DNA from: Yarrowia lipolytica
Lineage: Eukaryota; Ascomycota; Dipodascomycetes; Dipodascales
DNA: 64,000 nucleotides
Assembly (NCBI RefSeq): GCF_001761485.1
Contig: NC_090772.1
Span: forward strand, 310,001 to 374,000
Direction: 5' to 3'
Under the pieces are notes generated by a model. It was not told the DNA's origin. It worked only from the letters and a program-made list of their open reading frames with translations, and ran no database searches. Position numbers and translations under genes: made by a program. Each line of letters opens with the position of its first letter. The stretch's first letter is position 1. Below, piece after piece: positions 1-12,553 of the stretch.

Positions 1-119
1 GACGTCTAGAACAGCCGGAAGATTTCAAATTAATCGCTAGTTATGTTTTTGGTCGTATTTATGGCCATCAGGCGTTGTAGTGGATGTATATTACGGGCTG
101 GTCACTGAGGCGAGGTAGC

Positions 120-310
120 GCCATGACATATCACATGTCGTGGGTAATGTCGTTACATGGAATTTGTCGCCCCATTTACATCACCAACGTAATGCCTTAC
201 ATCACCAATGTCATGTCTACATAGACCATGTCCCGCCATTACACGGATCTTGTCACCCCATTACATATCCAACGTCTTGTCATTACACCCCCCATGTTAC
301 CTCCACATGT
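120..310. repeat. Imperfect repeats with a CATTACA/TTGTC theme
   Basis: The block repeats a loose unit of roughly 30-35 bases in which TGTC and (C)CATTACA recur. The copies are diverged and differ in spacing. It looks like an old, degenerate minisatellite; no function is inferred. Confidence 0.45.
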
Positions 311-2394
311 CCGCTGACTAATCCACACGGCTACTCCACCCCACCATTCCGCTTAATCGCGCACATTCCACCTGACGATCTGTTCATCATTTTTCCAAAG
401 CGGCAAGAGATTTGCCTGTTTGCGGGTTTTCCCAAATAAGGTTGTGCTGTATAGAGGTATACAGTGCAGATAGAGAAATTAATAGAAAGGCGATTTTTGG
501 CAATTTTGACAACTCCAGAATGATTTAGCGGTCTGGGGGACCATTTTGGATGTTTTTGAATCGAAATATGACCAGAATCACGCGAGATAGAGCAATGAAA
601 TAATGCCAAACATGGGTTCATTTTAGGGTTTGGAGATGCATATAAAATAAGGTTCTATTATTTAATATTTTTACTTATTATTTATATTTATTTTTATATA
701 TTTTTTGTTAGGCCCGGATTTTTGGCCGAAGAAAATATTATAATTAAAATTTAATGAGGTAACGAGACTTTAAATGGTTATATTAATCAGCAAATTCTTT
801 TAAACCACATATTTGTTGTTCAAAATACATTTTTTTGAAGACATGTCTCTTGTGGAAAAGTAAGATGCCTCAGTTACCCTACCGTCCCAAACCGGCAATA
901 AGGTTGTTATCTGTGTTTCTTAGCTGGTTTTCGTGTTGGACAGAAGGAGACATTTTACTCACGTGGATACGTCCAAAATCCGTCTGTGAGTAATACACGT
1001 GACGAGAAGTTGATTTCCGTTTTCAGGCTGCGAAAATACCTCTTCGTTGTGATTATACGGTTTTCGCTGTTTCGAGGCCAAGCCGACTCCATTTGGCCGC
1101 ATATTGGGTGCTTATCAAAGTGTATTAGTGCGCAGGGCATATCTTTCAACTTTGTTTGTATGATTGCAATTGCGCATGTGTGGGTGGAAGCTGCGGTGGC
1201 TTTAACTCGACCAGAAATGACTCAATTGAGCTGAGGAGTTGATAGATGAACTGGTTGAGTCGTCGCGATCATGGAGATATAACAAAATCCATTCTGAGCT
1301 TCATATTTGCTGCATTTATCCGACCCTTCGTCCCACCGCCATTCACCGCAACTTATACCAAAACTCACGCCAACAGCAAGGTGCGTTTCCGTCGACTCAT
1401 TTCAGCCAACTCTGAAGCTTGCTACCCACCGCCAACATGCTTCAGGGCGTCGTACACCTCTGGCCGGAGCCAAAAACCGCCGCAGAGGCTCCATGGGGAC
1501 GCGGCAGAAATACGAGCCCGGAGAGAGGTAGATGGACACATATGGACCGACGCGAGCGTAATTCCGGTAATTAAATGTCTAAACGTGTTAGAAATGGACT
1601 CTGCGTCGCTCAGCAGGCGTTTTGGGTCGGAATCTGGCACTTGGAAAATTTCAAGAATTATCAGAGTAGTACGAAAATTAGTAATTTGCACTGAAACCGG
1701 ATAAAAGTGAGGTCTTTGGAATCTTCAGAGTGCAGCCTGTCAAACGATATCCTTCGCTAATTGAAACGCGTACACCCCCAGATGACCGGATACAATTTGT
1801 CCTAATACTCCATACATTCGTGTATAACACGGAGCTCGCCAAATCCGAGATTCCAGGACCCTCGGAAATACTTCTCGTGACCTGAACAAGAACCTGCATA
1901 TCATGCTGAATGTCAACAACACGGCCGTTGGAGTATATAGGGAATTACTGGATAGATAGAGTTGCACTGTGGGAATTTACACGGGACGGTGAAGAGTAGA
2001 CGTAAAAATGGGAAAGAGCGCGAAAACTGAATATGGAACTCCGTCAGAATGAATATCACGTGACTGGGAACAAAATGTGCCTTTAAAAATTCCAATTCCG
2101 ACGTTTTGACATCAATTTGAAGATAGTCCTGATATCTTTCAGTTTGTTGACTATTTCAATTAGCTTTTGGACCGAGGTTACTTCACAAACCTAAGTAATC
2201 GGGACATAATTTGAGTGTGTTTAGAGTGCTGAGTAAGCAACAAAAAGGTGCCGGAGTTAGAATATTATATTTAATCTGGGTTTGAACGCTGTACTTCAAA
2301 ATTCCCACTATTTAACTAATTTTTTCTGCCTCCAATCTCGTCTGACTCTTGAGTTATTTACTTGCTCAATTTAGAGTGGGATCTGCACGGTGGT

Positions 2395-2495
2395 TGCCGG
2401 GGTGACGTTAGGGTTAGGATTAAGATTGAGGTGCAGGATTAGGATATCTGGGCAAGGTGGGGTTGGGTTAGGGGTGGGCTAGGGTAGGTGGATAT
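2395..2495 (+). repeat. G-rich degenerate TTAGGG-like tract
   Basis: This strand is rich in GTTAGG, GATTAGG and GGGTTAGG words mixed with other G-runs. It resembles degenerate telomere-type sequence. It is not a clean array of the 10-base telomere unit I recall for Yarrowia (TTAGTCAGGG), so it may be simple-sequence drift. Confidence 0.3.
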
Positions 2496-2770
2496 GAATT
2501 ATTGGAAAATGGAATTAAAGGGTGAAACTAGGAATAATTGGAATAAATGGGATAATTGAATAATTTCAAAATAAAATAAAAAATAGCGATAATGGACAAT
2601 CTTGGGAATTCTGGGAATGAAAAAATCAACAACTGACTATTGATGAATTTGGCTGTTCATGAACAGTAGATTATTCATTTCCCCTCAGGCACCTTGTCTA
2701 AGACATGTTCTATTAGATTTTGGGTGGATTAAATCTGGTGATTGATTGAATAGTAGTTGTAAAACGGATG

Positions 2771-2801
<31 letters not shown>
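2771..2801 (+). repeat. Poly(A) run of 31
   Basis: An uninterrupted run of A follows GGATG. Runs like this can mark the 3' end of an inserted retrotransposon copy of the LINE type. I see no reverse transcriptase fragment upstream and no convincing target-site duplication, so it may be a simple homopolymer. Confidence 0.6.
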
Positions 2802-2802
<1 letters not shown>

Positions 2803-3493
2803 ATAACAAAAATTCTCACGCAGAGATGATGAATGACAATTATGAACAATTCAATAAATGTGCCGTTATGGCTAGTCTATCCTATGATCGACCTTCTCAA
2901 CAAATGATACAATATTATTTATATATTAATTATGTTTTAATTACTCCAAGTCAAAAAACAGGCACAAACTGATTTCAAACACGGGGCTGAAATCTACACG
3001 TCCAACACCTGTAGTCGCATCAACCATGAGCATGAGTCTAAAATCCAATTGTCTAACATGCATTTACTTTTTCTGGTTACTTGTTTGGGCCACCAGCCTG
3101 TTCTTTTGTCTCACCTTTAGGCACCCGTCTTGCTGTTGGAGCAAGCCGAGATACAAGTTGAAGAGCGGAGGGAATAACGACATTGGACATTGGTGATATT
3201 AACGATGGAGAGACCAGAATCGAAGTACGCAACTTCATTGAGTGATTTGCTGATCTTTGGCGGTAGTGTGTACAGTACTTTACATGGAGCACTGTACTTG
3301 AAGTACTTTGGGGTACTGGAGACACTTGGATACCTATACTGGTGACAATTAGAGGTCGGGGACTTGATAGACACTACATTTGTTGTCCAGAATCCGACTC
3401 TCCAGAGCAATCTCCTCCACCCAAGACATCTTGACTAGAGTAGTATATCAGCAACCTCGTTAGAGTCAGACGGTTGAGACAGTTCAAGCGTTG

Positions 3494-3545
3494 TTGCCCG
3501 AATAGTCGTCAGAGAGAATTTGTCGCCCGAATAGTCGTCAAAAGA
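3494..3545 (+). repeat. Short direct repeat
   Basis: A 17-base unit, CGCCCGAATAGTCGTCA with one mismatch, occurs twice with about 20 bases between the copies. A second small repeat, GAGAAGAAAGTCACGTG-like, follows at about 3,640-3,685. These look like local duplications in noncoding DNA. Confidence 0.5.
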
Positions 3546-5079
3546 AACGAGTCAGGCGGTAAAAGAAAATCCAGGCTTCGGGTCGACTACGATAGATACG
3601 ACGGTAGGGTGTTGGGCGGTCTCGAAGTAGGAAGCCATGTGAGAAGAAAGTCACGTGAGAAGAAAGCCACGGAGAATAAAGTCACGTGGGTAGGAATTCA
3701 CATGATAGCCAACTCACATGACTCATAAGGTGACATGCCATCATCTCACCAGCAGTACAGTATGTAGTCAGAGAAGTCGGCATATGTCGGGAGGTGAGTC
3801 AGCAGATTAAAATACATTCACGTGACCTGAATTTTACCTGCTATGGACTCTATCTGACTTAATACGAATTTCGCGAGCTTTTCAGTCACGCCAGTCATTT
3901 CTGCTCTCGGTTTGTCACTGTAACTACTCACTAGCGGATTCAACTGCGCATTAGTAATATCAGACGAGTGACTCCAGACATTCCAGACGTTCCAGACATT
4001 GTAGTATCCACTTTAGTGCGACTCAAAACTGAAGAGATGGTTCTATTGAAGACGGTTGGACTGGATGTGGTGGTGTCATGAAGGTATCATACTAGTATTA
4101 GTTGGAAATGAACCCTGTTGAACATTTGGGGTGGGGGGGTTCTCGTATCTTGATGAGACTGTAGAGCATTGGTTTGCCTGAGTTACTTTCTCCCCCTGGT
4201 ATTAGATGGGTTGGAGTCATTGTAGTGTGGTCATATCGGTGTAGACATGACAAGATCAACGTGAATATGACCAGGGTGTTTTGTAGCAGGACCAAAGTGT
4301 TTGAAATATGTAGAGCCACGATTTTTGCCGTCTTTTTTTGTAAAAACCGCAACTATTGTCTCCCTGTTGTCAAAGATCGTCCAACAACTGTCGTCTTAGA
4401 CCAAGAGAAGGGCTCTGGACTTGAAAAAAAAGACGCAATATCTACACCGGGGGTTTTCAACAGTTGCTTCTGTCCAGCTGGCGCTTTTGCCCAAGACTTT
4501 TACGCATATTTGGCATCTACTGAACTGTGTCTTACGACTAGCAAATGATGAGTAAGTCATTGGTGTATTTTATCCCGTTTTCCACTACTGTTCATCAAGT
4601 CATTGAACCAGTTACTTCGAGAGGTGGACGAGACTCTCGATATTGGGCTCGTATTCGATGATGAAAAGGTGAAGAAGAAGAACTGTTGTTGGATCTTGAC
4701 TAGAATGAACTCCTGCTCACCAACCAAACAACCAGCTCCACATGTATCTACAGTCAAATCATCGAGAATTTCCAGCGGAGATATCACTATTATTAGGAGC
4801 TACGTCTCATCGATTAAAGTAATTATTGTTGCTACTGTAGAGCCGATTGTGTTCTGGTCTGTTCTGTTCCCATCTGCCCAGACCAAAGGCACCAGAAGGA
4901 AGTTGGTCAGAGGAAGTGTCGTCGAGAAGTGTCGAGGAAAGTAGTTCGATGAGTTTTCGATTGTGAACAGACTACCAAATCAGCTGATCAACGCAGGCTG
5001 TGAAGCTCATTGAACGCCCATTAGACCTCCCATTAGACAACTCCACTAGACAACTCCTCGACGTCCACGTTTCAGCAAC

Positions 5080-5331
5080 ATGTCTGAATCCTCCCCGGAC
5101 GTAGACGGCACTTCCCCTCTAAATGAGTCCGTCATCTCTTAGGCGTTTGAGAACAAGAGCGAGCACGGGGCATTTGCCATTGTCAAAAAGGCCTGAGACC
5201 AACACAGTTCCGACACCAACTGAACCGCCGCCGAACACAAGGATGTGTTACAGCACCTGATTGAGATGATCGGAGAAGACAAGGAGGGTGAAGATGAATC
5301 TGTGAGGTCAGAGGCAAGAGTAACAGGGTGA
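5080..5331 (+). pseudogene. Decayed protein-coding fragment, unknown family
   Basis: One frame holds from an ATG preceded by an A-rich context through 84 codons. It uses codons typical of expressed Yarrowia genes and gives a polar, acidic protein-like sequence (start MSESSPDVDGTSPLNESV), but it is broken by several in-frame stops. No random frame would look this coding-like, so I read it as a gene relic. Coding-like traces continue in other frames up to about 5,430. The parent family is not recognisable from this fragment. Confidence 0.5.
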
Positions 5332-8300
5332 TGGATATGTCTATTGAATAGCTGAGCTTCACTTCTCGAACATCGACGCTCTTTTGGGACCGTTCATGAA
5401 CCAGTCAAGTCACTTCAACTCTGGTGATTGCAAGTAGTATTGAACTCCGGGTCGGGCTCTCCAAATTGTGAGTCGGAACCAAGCTCCAGTCGCATCGAGA
5501 GTCGAGTCCCTCCAGCTTGCGAAACGGTTTCTGTTGTACCGAGCAGCAGGTCGTCTCGAGCCCTGGATGCCATTCTCTCATCACCATTTCTCTGACAATG
5601 TTTCCAATGTGGCCGAAGACCAGATTTTGAGTATCTCAATGGAAGTAATACCAACTTCCAAGCTCCAGTCGCGTTAAAACTACGGCTATTGAGGTCACTA
5701 CCCCACTATCCCGTCAGCGAGTGTCCTTAGAGAGTTGTTAACACTCTTGGAGGAGCGGAATAGAGAAGAACTTCAGAGAAACGAAATCCACCCACTCAAG
5801 TGGGTTTTTCATCACGTGACATGCCAGCCGAAGATTCAGGGCTTTCTCTACCTGATTAGATATGCAGGATACGGCTTGGACGCCTGCTACTTCACTGACA
5901 TCTCATCTTCTCACAGCAACTTTCGGAGACCGAGAGTGGAACTTTGACATTGTCTATTTGGCGATCATTTGGCGAAGGTCATGGTTTAATTCTGATTTGC
6001 CTCCGTCATTTGGCTCCATCATCAACTATAGCAACATTGGGTTGAAGATACCGCCTCCAGACCTGATCTCCAATCCACCAAGCAGCCCTCAAAAGACCCC
6101 AAAACCAACCTCCAACCACATCCAGACACCCTCATTGACTGCATCCTGCAGAATCGTTGCAGTTGTCAAATGAATCTACACGGTTCTGTACGGAACTGAC
6201 ATTTGCCATAACCATCCTTTGCATACGGCAATGGTAGATCGACAGACGATCAATGACGTCAATGGTTACTGGGAGTTTGAAGAACTGAATCATTGATTAA
6301 TGTCAGGCCAGAAACTTGTTATCAAGCTCTACGACTATCACGCTCTACAACTATCAGGCCCCACAACATGGAAGCACTTCAGAACATGCACCCTGTCGGA
6401 CTGACTACGCTGTCTCTGCTGACTCCTCGCACTCCAGCCTCCAACCGTCAATAGCCACCCGGAACCGCTTCTCCGCCCCCGCCAATGTCTCTGTCTCAAG
6501 AGCAAAGATGATTGAGTTCAATTTATGTACAGCCGCGCCGATCATTGGAGAGGTGGAGAACAAGGAGGCGGGGAGAAAGGCGGGGGAGGAGGCGGGGAGC
6601 AGACTGGGGATCACGTGAGAGGATAATTTGGAGTAGATTGGATGTCAGGAATCACGTGATCCACACCGAGGCATATCTCTAGTGTACTTACTGCAGTGTA
6701 CGTAGTGTACTCATTGGTAAGCAGTCTTGCTGGTTGAATTGACGGTGATTTTATCGATTTCGGAACCTGGAAAGTAGACGAACTGTGTCCGATTAGTAAT
6801 GGTTCGATATATATCTTATTACATCATCTTTTTTACACCCCCAGATACGTTTTCTTTCTGTTTTATGCATACTATTCTCTCATTTTCAACGCCAACTAAA
6901 ATCCCAACAAATTACGGTTGCCCCAAGTAAATACAAGTAACGTGAACTTTTTGCGACCCAACCGGATTGACGGAAACAGCATCAACAGACATATTGAGGA
7001 GCAGATTTTCAATGTGGCGATATTTCGAGTGTCCGGAAATGCCTTCATCAAGTCTGATTTGCCACCTGACTTGAAATATCGAGCCCCTGACTCGAAGTGA
7101 TTGAGCGACAAGGAGAATGAAGGCTGGATAGTAGTCATCTATGACAGTATTGATTGTATGACAGAGCATTAATTGAATATAAAAAGTATCAGTTGATTCA
7201 TTCAATGTCCTGAATGAGAGTGTCAGGTTTCAATAGTAGTATACCGCCGCTGTGTATTAACACAGTAGACAAGCCGTGTCAGATAGACCTTTTCAACCAC
7301 TTCTAGCTGGTGAAGGTGCTTCTGATCTTCATATTGTCCAGGTAAACAAGTTGTAGAGTCGAGATATGGCCATTGGGTATCAAGACTAGTGGCAAATGGC
7401 AGGTTTCAGCCCTCTCATCTGCAGAAACTGTTTATCTGACAACTGCGGAGATCGCAGACATTGCAGACATTGCAGTAGATGTTTCAAATGGTGACTAAGA
7501 ATATGGGCAGATGGAGCCCATAAGAGTTAGGGATTGATTTTTGTGGGTACGGAAAAAGCACTCAATATAGGTTGCTTTTGATTCACGTATCGTTGTTATC
7601 AGGCAGGTGAGTACAATTCCTATCAGCGGAGGGGGAAGACGGTTCTGCAAACGAGGAAAGTCCGAAACAAATCAAAGAGTTCTTCATCAGATTCTCTGAC
7701 ATTGTTTGAGACCCGTTTTGGCTTCTTTCGTCACTTTCACCGTCTCCACCATTTTCCAGCGCTATCAGGCGAGAAGGGTGGCAGGATGCAAAAAAGCAGG
7801 ATGCAAATGCTTTTTAAGACAACAAGCAAAGAGCAGAAAAAGAAATAATGGCGGGAAAACGGCTGATCGAGAGAAGCCGCTGATCAGCATTCTGGATCCG
7901 CACTTCGGTGAGTCATTTGGATCAATTTTAGTACAGTTGTAGAAACCAGACGGTGAAGGGTTATCTAGATGGCTGAAAATCACGATTGAAGATACAGAGT
8001 TGTAACCAGAGAAACAAGAACAAAAAAAAACAACCAAAAAACACGTATAATATCCCCTTGAAACATTCAGCGACTTGATATTATCTCTGGATGAGATTTC
8101 TGAGGACTTTTACCATCCTAAAGTCACACATTCATCCTCAGCAAAAAACCATAGATTGGGTCACGGAGAGTATATTAGAGCTCCCTAGATGTCACATGAC
8201 TCTGGATGGACTCATTCCATGCTCTTTTACCAGCTTTACTCATTGAAAAATGTACTTGTCTTGTTACTCTTGGTCGACTACAACTTTTCAGACCAATATT

Positions 8301-10145
8301 GATCGGGTCCATTTTTAAAACATTTTTAAAACAGAACAGATAAAATGTCAATAATGGTATCAAAAAGATGGGTAGATTCTAGCGATCATAATGGTGCAAT
8401 TAAAACTCAATTATCACAAATATTCAGCAAGTTGAGTGCAATTTCTTATCAAGTTGAGACACTAGAGTCGATTGTCGCAATGTCCGAGCGTTACGACAGG
8501 ATCAAGAATGGATTAATTTCGAAAGAAGGGGTATAAAAAGTATCGGGAAAATAAATACAAATAATATACTGCAGTTAAAAAAAATTCGTCGCGAGACATT
8601 CGAGTTGTGTCTTGACAGTTAGGTCAGTACAGTACTGGCTAATTAAAGAGGAGAAAAGTCGGCTTAAAAGATAGCAAACACAGGCTAAAGGTGGTAGGAG
8701 TTATTTACTCATATTTTTTCATATCAATTGTGAACATCTCTCTCTTCTTTATATCGTTTTACGTTGTTTAGTCATTGATATTTTATGTGATGTTTTGTGA
8801 GTGATTTCCAAGTAATATGTCAACTAACACTACTGTTACTTGACAATTCCTAACAAAACCAGCTATAACACTACCAGATTCCAACCATACCGCTCAACAT
8901 ACCTATACAACGGATATTGAACAATCACGACAACATGGTGAAATGCCAAACAGAAGCTGATACCAAACAACTGCTGATATTATCAAATCAACTGCTGGAA
9001 AAAGATACGACCATAAAATACAATCGTCAAATCTCCCCGACGACGGCCCACAAATTGTATTGGTTGCGGCTCTGTAGACTAGACTCTGAGTGAGAAGCTG
9101 AAGACAGAGAAAACGAGTGCTATAAATAATTGAGAATTGGTTGATTGACTCTGAGTAAAGGTGTACTTTCTCCTAGATACTCTCTCTGCTGTAATGATAC
9201 ATGATAGAACTGAATCAAACTATGATCAAAATCTCGGAGGGAATGTTTACCGAAAGAATCGCAGATACGTTAGTAAAACATTATATTATGAGATCAGTTC
9301 TTTTTGTAAACAGTAATATCTGAGAAAATATAGTCACGTGATATACCTACCCTTGGAATGGGGGGATGTCTGTCATTTGAGCATTTGAAAAACAGTTTGA
9401 AACAGCTTGAAAAACAGTTGTCGCCAGCGAACTCTTTCAGCGAGACGTAAAAGTCTTGCGATATTGAGCGTTATCGCCTCCGGATACAAATCATGTTATT
9501 CTACTGTTCAGTCATGTGATCTCATATCTAAAACACGTGACCGCGAATCATTGATCCGATTGTTCTACACTTGTAAGTTTTGAGTTTCAAAACGAATTGA
9601 AATAAAGAATTAAGTTTTTTAAAAAATTAAAAATTCACATTTCATAAAGCTTAAATATCAAGCGACTTGGCAGAAAAAACTATAAAAAAGACAAAAAAAA
9701 ACACCAGGAAAATGATATGATGACGGTTGCACAAAATTCAAAATTGAATTGATGTTGAGTCCAGAAAATGGTCTTGGAGGGGCCCAGAATAGATCTTCAG
9801 AATGGGAAAAATGAGAAGAGGTCTATCAGTATCCCATTGCCCTCAGAGATGACAAGAGGTTTCTAGGGCTTGGCAAAAGAGTCATAATCTCTGGATTGGA
9901 TTCCGGTACGGACGGTACGGACTTGTTTCCATTTGTCTGGGTGGCTGTGGTACATACCATACGTCTAGTGGCTCGCTATGCTGGCTTGGGCTTTCTCCTC
10001 GACGAGGTTTCAGCGAGTTTGTTGAAACAGCGTTGAACCCCCGTTTTGCATGTCCGACTCCAGCCAAGTCCAAGACTCGTCGAACTCTGCAATTGGACCC
10101 CTGAGCTCGTTCTGTTGTACTGGTTTTGAATGATACTCTGCCACA
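5332..10145. other. Gene-poor region with scattered protein-like fragments
   Basis: No supported gene. Short stretches look coding-like: 6,366-6,450 on the plus strand (starts MEALQNMHPVGLTTLSLL and stops after 28 codons), 6,918-7,100 on the plus strand (60 codons) and 8,345-8,536 on the plus strand (63 codons, predicted helical). They could be relics or microgenes. Single CACGTG sites occur near 5,814, 6,614 and 6,652. The rest shows only simple-sequence drift. Confidence 0.5.
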
Positions 10146-11240
10146 CTACTCGTCCCCGAGTAGATCAAACGTATCCTGTCTCATCTCCGACTCGGGATGT
10201 GCCTCCAGCTTGGCCCATTGTCTCTCCTCAATTTCGTTTCGGCTCTCATCGTGTCATCTCTTCAGTTGTTTAAGGTGGTCCTGGCATATCCACACCAACG
10301 TCCATATTCCGGGAGCATAGATGATCGCGTTACACGATGAGAATAGGTGGTGCATCCAATCGAACCATTTGTGGAGTCCACAGGAGCCATTCTGCGATCC
10401 GGGTCTTGTCGATCTCGTGTTTCACGAAAAAAGATGGAACGTCACCATGAAAGCAACAAGAGCGGGAGTCCAGAACCAGACGATGGAGAGCACGGTTCGC
10501 AGAGGCCCTGTTTTTGTCGTCGGGGCTGGTTTCATTGCCGAGTTGGAGAACCACTTATTCTGGAGGCGTACAAACAGCGGGGCGATCTAGAACCACACTC
10601 TGAGAAATGTAGTCATGCGATAGGGTAACTCTCCAACACACCAAAAGCGCCTTCTTTGGCAGTGAAGCCCTCGGGGAATATGATATAAGCAATTGGTATT
10701 GTTTTTTTCACTTTCCTGGTTGGCAATGGCTGTTGTCGATTCAAGTTGCTCATCCTCTACTGTAGGGGTGTTCTGGTGTTATTATGCACCATGGGGTTTT
10801 TGCCGTGACCTTTTCTCCGAATCGGGATGCTGAATTGTGGATTCGCCTGGCGCGAATACGTTGGTTGATCCATTGCCTTCGCCACAGTTCAAGGAAAGTC
10901 ATTTTGTTGGTGCACCCTTTCGTCTTTGGCTGCGCTGTCCGACTGTCTTATCCGAAATGGGGGTTCCTCCCCACTGAGGTTGCTTGAGTAGTGCTTTGCC
11001 AATTGCTGCCGTCGACTGTACAGTAGTGTTCCTAGATGGGTCTCACGGGTTCCAGTAGGCGACGAACGGAGAGTATGGTAAACATTCCGGTCGGTGATAT
11101 ATGGGTCCACATTCTGATCTTCAAGTCGATCGTGGGTAATCCCGACATGAAGATTGGCCTGAGCCGGGTACGAGTAGTAGGCGAAGACGTTCTCCAGAGC
11201 AGATAAGAGTTCCGGCTCTTGCCAGGACCGTCAAATGATA
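10146..11240 (-). pseudogene. Broken membrane/luminal-type protein gene
   Basis: On the minus strand, three separate stretches read like real protein. The upstream one (about 10,990-11,235) has a soluble look, with a motif like RSWQEPELLSALENVF followed by a segment ending in LHVGI. The middle one (about 10,440-10,540) is a hydrophobic, membrane-like helix. The last one (10,146-10,375) has another hydrophobic helix and then a charged tail. They lie in different frames and contain stops, so the gene is dead. The first motif loosely recalls glycosyltransferases of the GlcNAc-transferase (PF11397) type; this is only an impression. Confidence 0.45.
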
Positions 11241-11751
11241 CCCAACCAGGCTCTGCTGACGACGTTCTTATGCAGAGGAACCTCAGATTGTCGTGAAGAG
11301 TCTGTGTACTGTTCAAGTTCAAGTTCCCCTGGAGGATCACGTGTGAGGATGGCCGATAATAGACTGTGATGAATCAGGGAACAATGGGACGGGGACGCGA
11401 AAAGACAGCCAATCACTGTAGACGGTAGGAAAGTGACTGGGAATGTGGGAATGACCTAGACTCATGACTCGTGAATTCGACCATAGTGAGTGTCCACTGG
11501 GAGATGTCACACCCTAAAAGATCTTACTAGGGGATCCTCTGATGATTGCACGAGCTGAGCAAAACACACATGTCCTTGATCGACCGCCGAATTGCCATAT
11601 ACTGACACGGACTCCGATCCCAGATCTCCGATTTTGCGTAGTCGCCAGCCACAGCTTGACTGACAGCATAGAGCGGTCCACAGTGGCTTCCATTGAGATA
11701 TCTGATATGATGCAGACCAATTGGCAATCACTAAATCAGCACCAACAACAT

Positions 11752-12144
11752 CTAAACCAACAACTCGTCCGTTTCTCCCTCCTCGACCACCAACCTCGCT
11801 CGTTTCCATCGCCCCAAAGCGCCGACCAAACACAGGACAGGAAAAGTGATAAACAGATTGGTGGCAAAGAACAGAAGCCACCACGTGGCGTCAATCTTCT
11901 TGGAACGGTCCATCTTGTGCATCCGATCCACCAGTTGCCGCGTCGAATACGACCCGGTCATGAACACAAGCCAGACGGTGAGATTCTGTCTCCAAGTCGA
12001 GTCGGAAACCGAGCCTGTTTGGTTGGGGTTGGAAGGGGACATGTCACGTGTCGACGGAGAGGTGATATCACGTGTCGGTGGAGGAGTGATATCACGCGAT
12101 TCTCCCAATTCCCGGTTGCTTTGTGCCTTGTTCTGAGTCATCAT
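11752..12144 (-). CDS. Small hypothetical membrane protein, 130 aa
   Basis: The ORF starts with two adjacent ATGs and encodes a Ser/Thr/Pro-rich N-terminal half. This contains two near-repeats of RDIT(S/P)P(S/P)TRD (about residues 18-35). A hydrophobic part follows, with two likely membrane helices at about 55-70 and 88-108, separated by a basic loop (RMHKMDRSKK), and then an acidic tail. No family is recognised. The repeats arise from CACGTGATATCAC-type DNA, so the N-terminal region may be low-complexity or even leader sequence. Codon use is acceptable. The neighbouring minus-strand DNA is a gene relic, so this could be a remnant, but its frame is intact. Confidence 0.4.
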   Translation of the reverse strand: MMTQNKAQSNRELGESRDITPPPTRDITSPSTRDMSPSNPNQTGSVSDSTWRQNLTVWLVFMTGSYSTRQLVDRMHKMDRSKKIDATWWLLFFATNLFITFPVLCLVGALGRWKRARLVVEEGETDELLV

Positions 12145-12297
12145 AAGTGTGTACTTTGTAGTTGGGCTAATCAGTTTACATAATCGGAAATATAATCTGG
12201 AGACTCGTACCCCACCCTTAGTTTAGAGTTGGTCAATTTTATTTTATTTTGTCAACTTTTTTTTTGTCAACTCACTCCAACTCTTCAACCAGAGAAG

Positions 12298-12396
12298 ATG
12301 GAACGCAAAGAAGAGCACTTTTGCGTCAAAACATGCCCCTCGGAGCTCAAAAATGTCTTCAGCTTGGCGATCAGACCCCTCCAACACGGCATTTAA
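12298..12396 (+). CDS. Very short ORF or 5' gene relic, 32 aa
   Basis: An ATG in good context (AGAAGATGG) opens a short frame with Yarrowia-like codons, starting MERKEEHFCVKTCPSELK and ending after about 32 codons. It is preceded by a T-rich and CAACTC-rich leader typical of yeast promoters. It may be a microprotein gene or the first exon or 5' remnant of a lost gene. No family is recognised. Confidence 0.25.
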   Translation: MERKEEHFCVKTCPSELKNVFSLAIRPLQHGI

Positions 12397-12525
12397 CTGC
12401 ATTATCATCACCCCAAACACAGTCTATTAACTTGTTTAACTCTCTACCCCGAGATCAAGTAATTACCAAGTAACTTCTAACAATACTCCGTCGATTTTCC
12501 CCGGGGCTCTCCGACTTGAACCAAC

Positions 12526-12531
12526 AAAAAA
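12526..12531 (-). terminator. RNA polymerase III terminator of the tRNA gene
   Basis: On the minus strand a run of six T lies 22 bases after the tRNA 3' end. This is the usual Pol III stop signal. Confidence 0.7.
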
Positions 12532-12553
12532 TACAACTTGTTTCCAAGTCACA

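Larger units (their letters stand above)
1..5079. other. Gene-poor region without a supported gene
   Basis: No reading frame here has both good length and Yarrowia-like codon use. The stretch contains imperfect repeats near the start, an AT-rich block at about 640-720, a G-rich TTAGGG-like tract at about 2,400-2,490, a long poly(A) run at 2,771-2,801 and short direct repeats around 3,490-3,690. Short ORFs on both strands look random. An unrecognised noncoding RNA or very decayed gene cannot be excluded. Confidence 0.6.

Noticed and set aside
2771-2801. Poly(A) run as proof of a LINE insertion
   Set aside because: No reverse transcriptase or endonuclease fragment and no target-site duplication are visible nearby.
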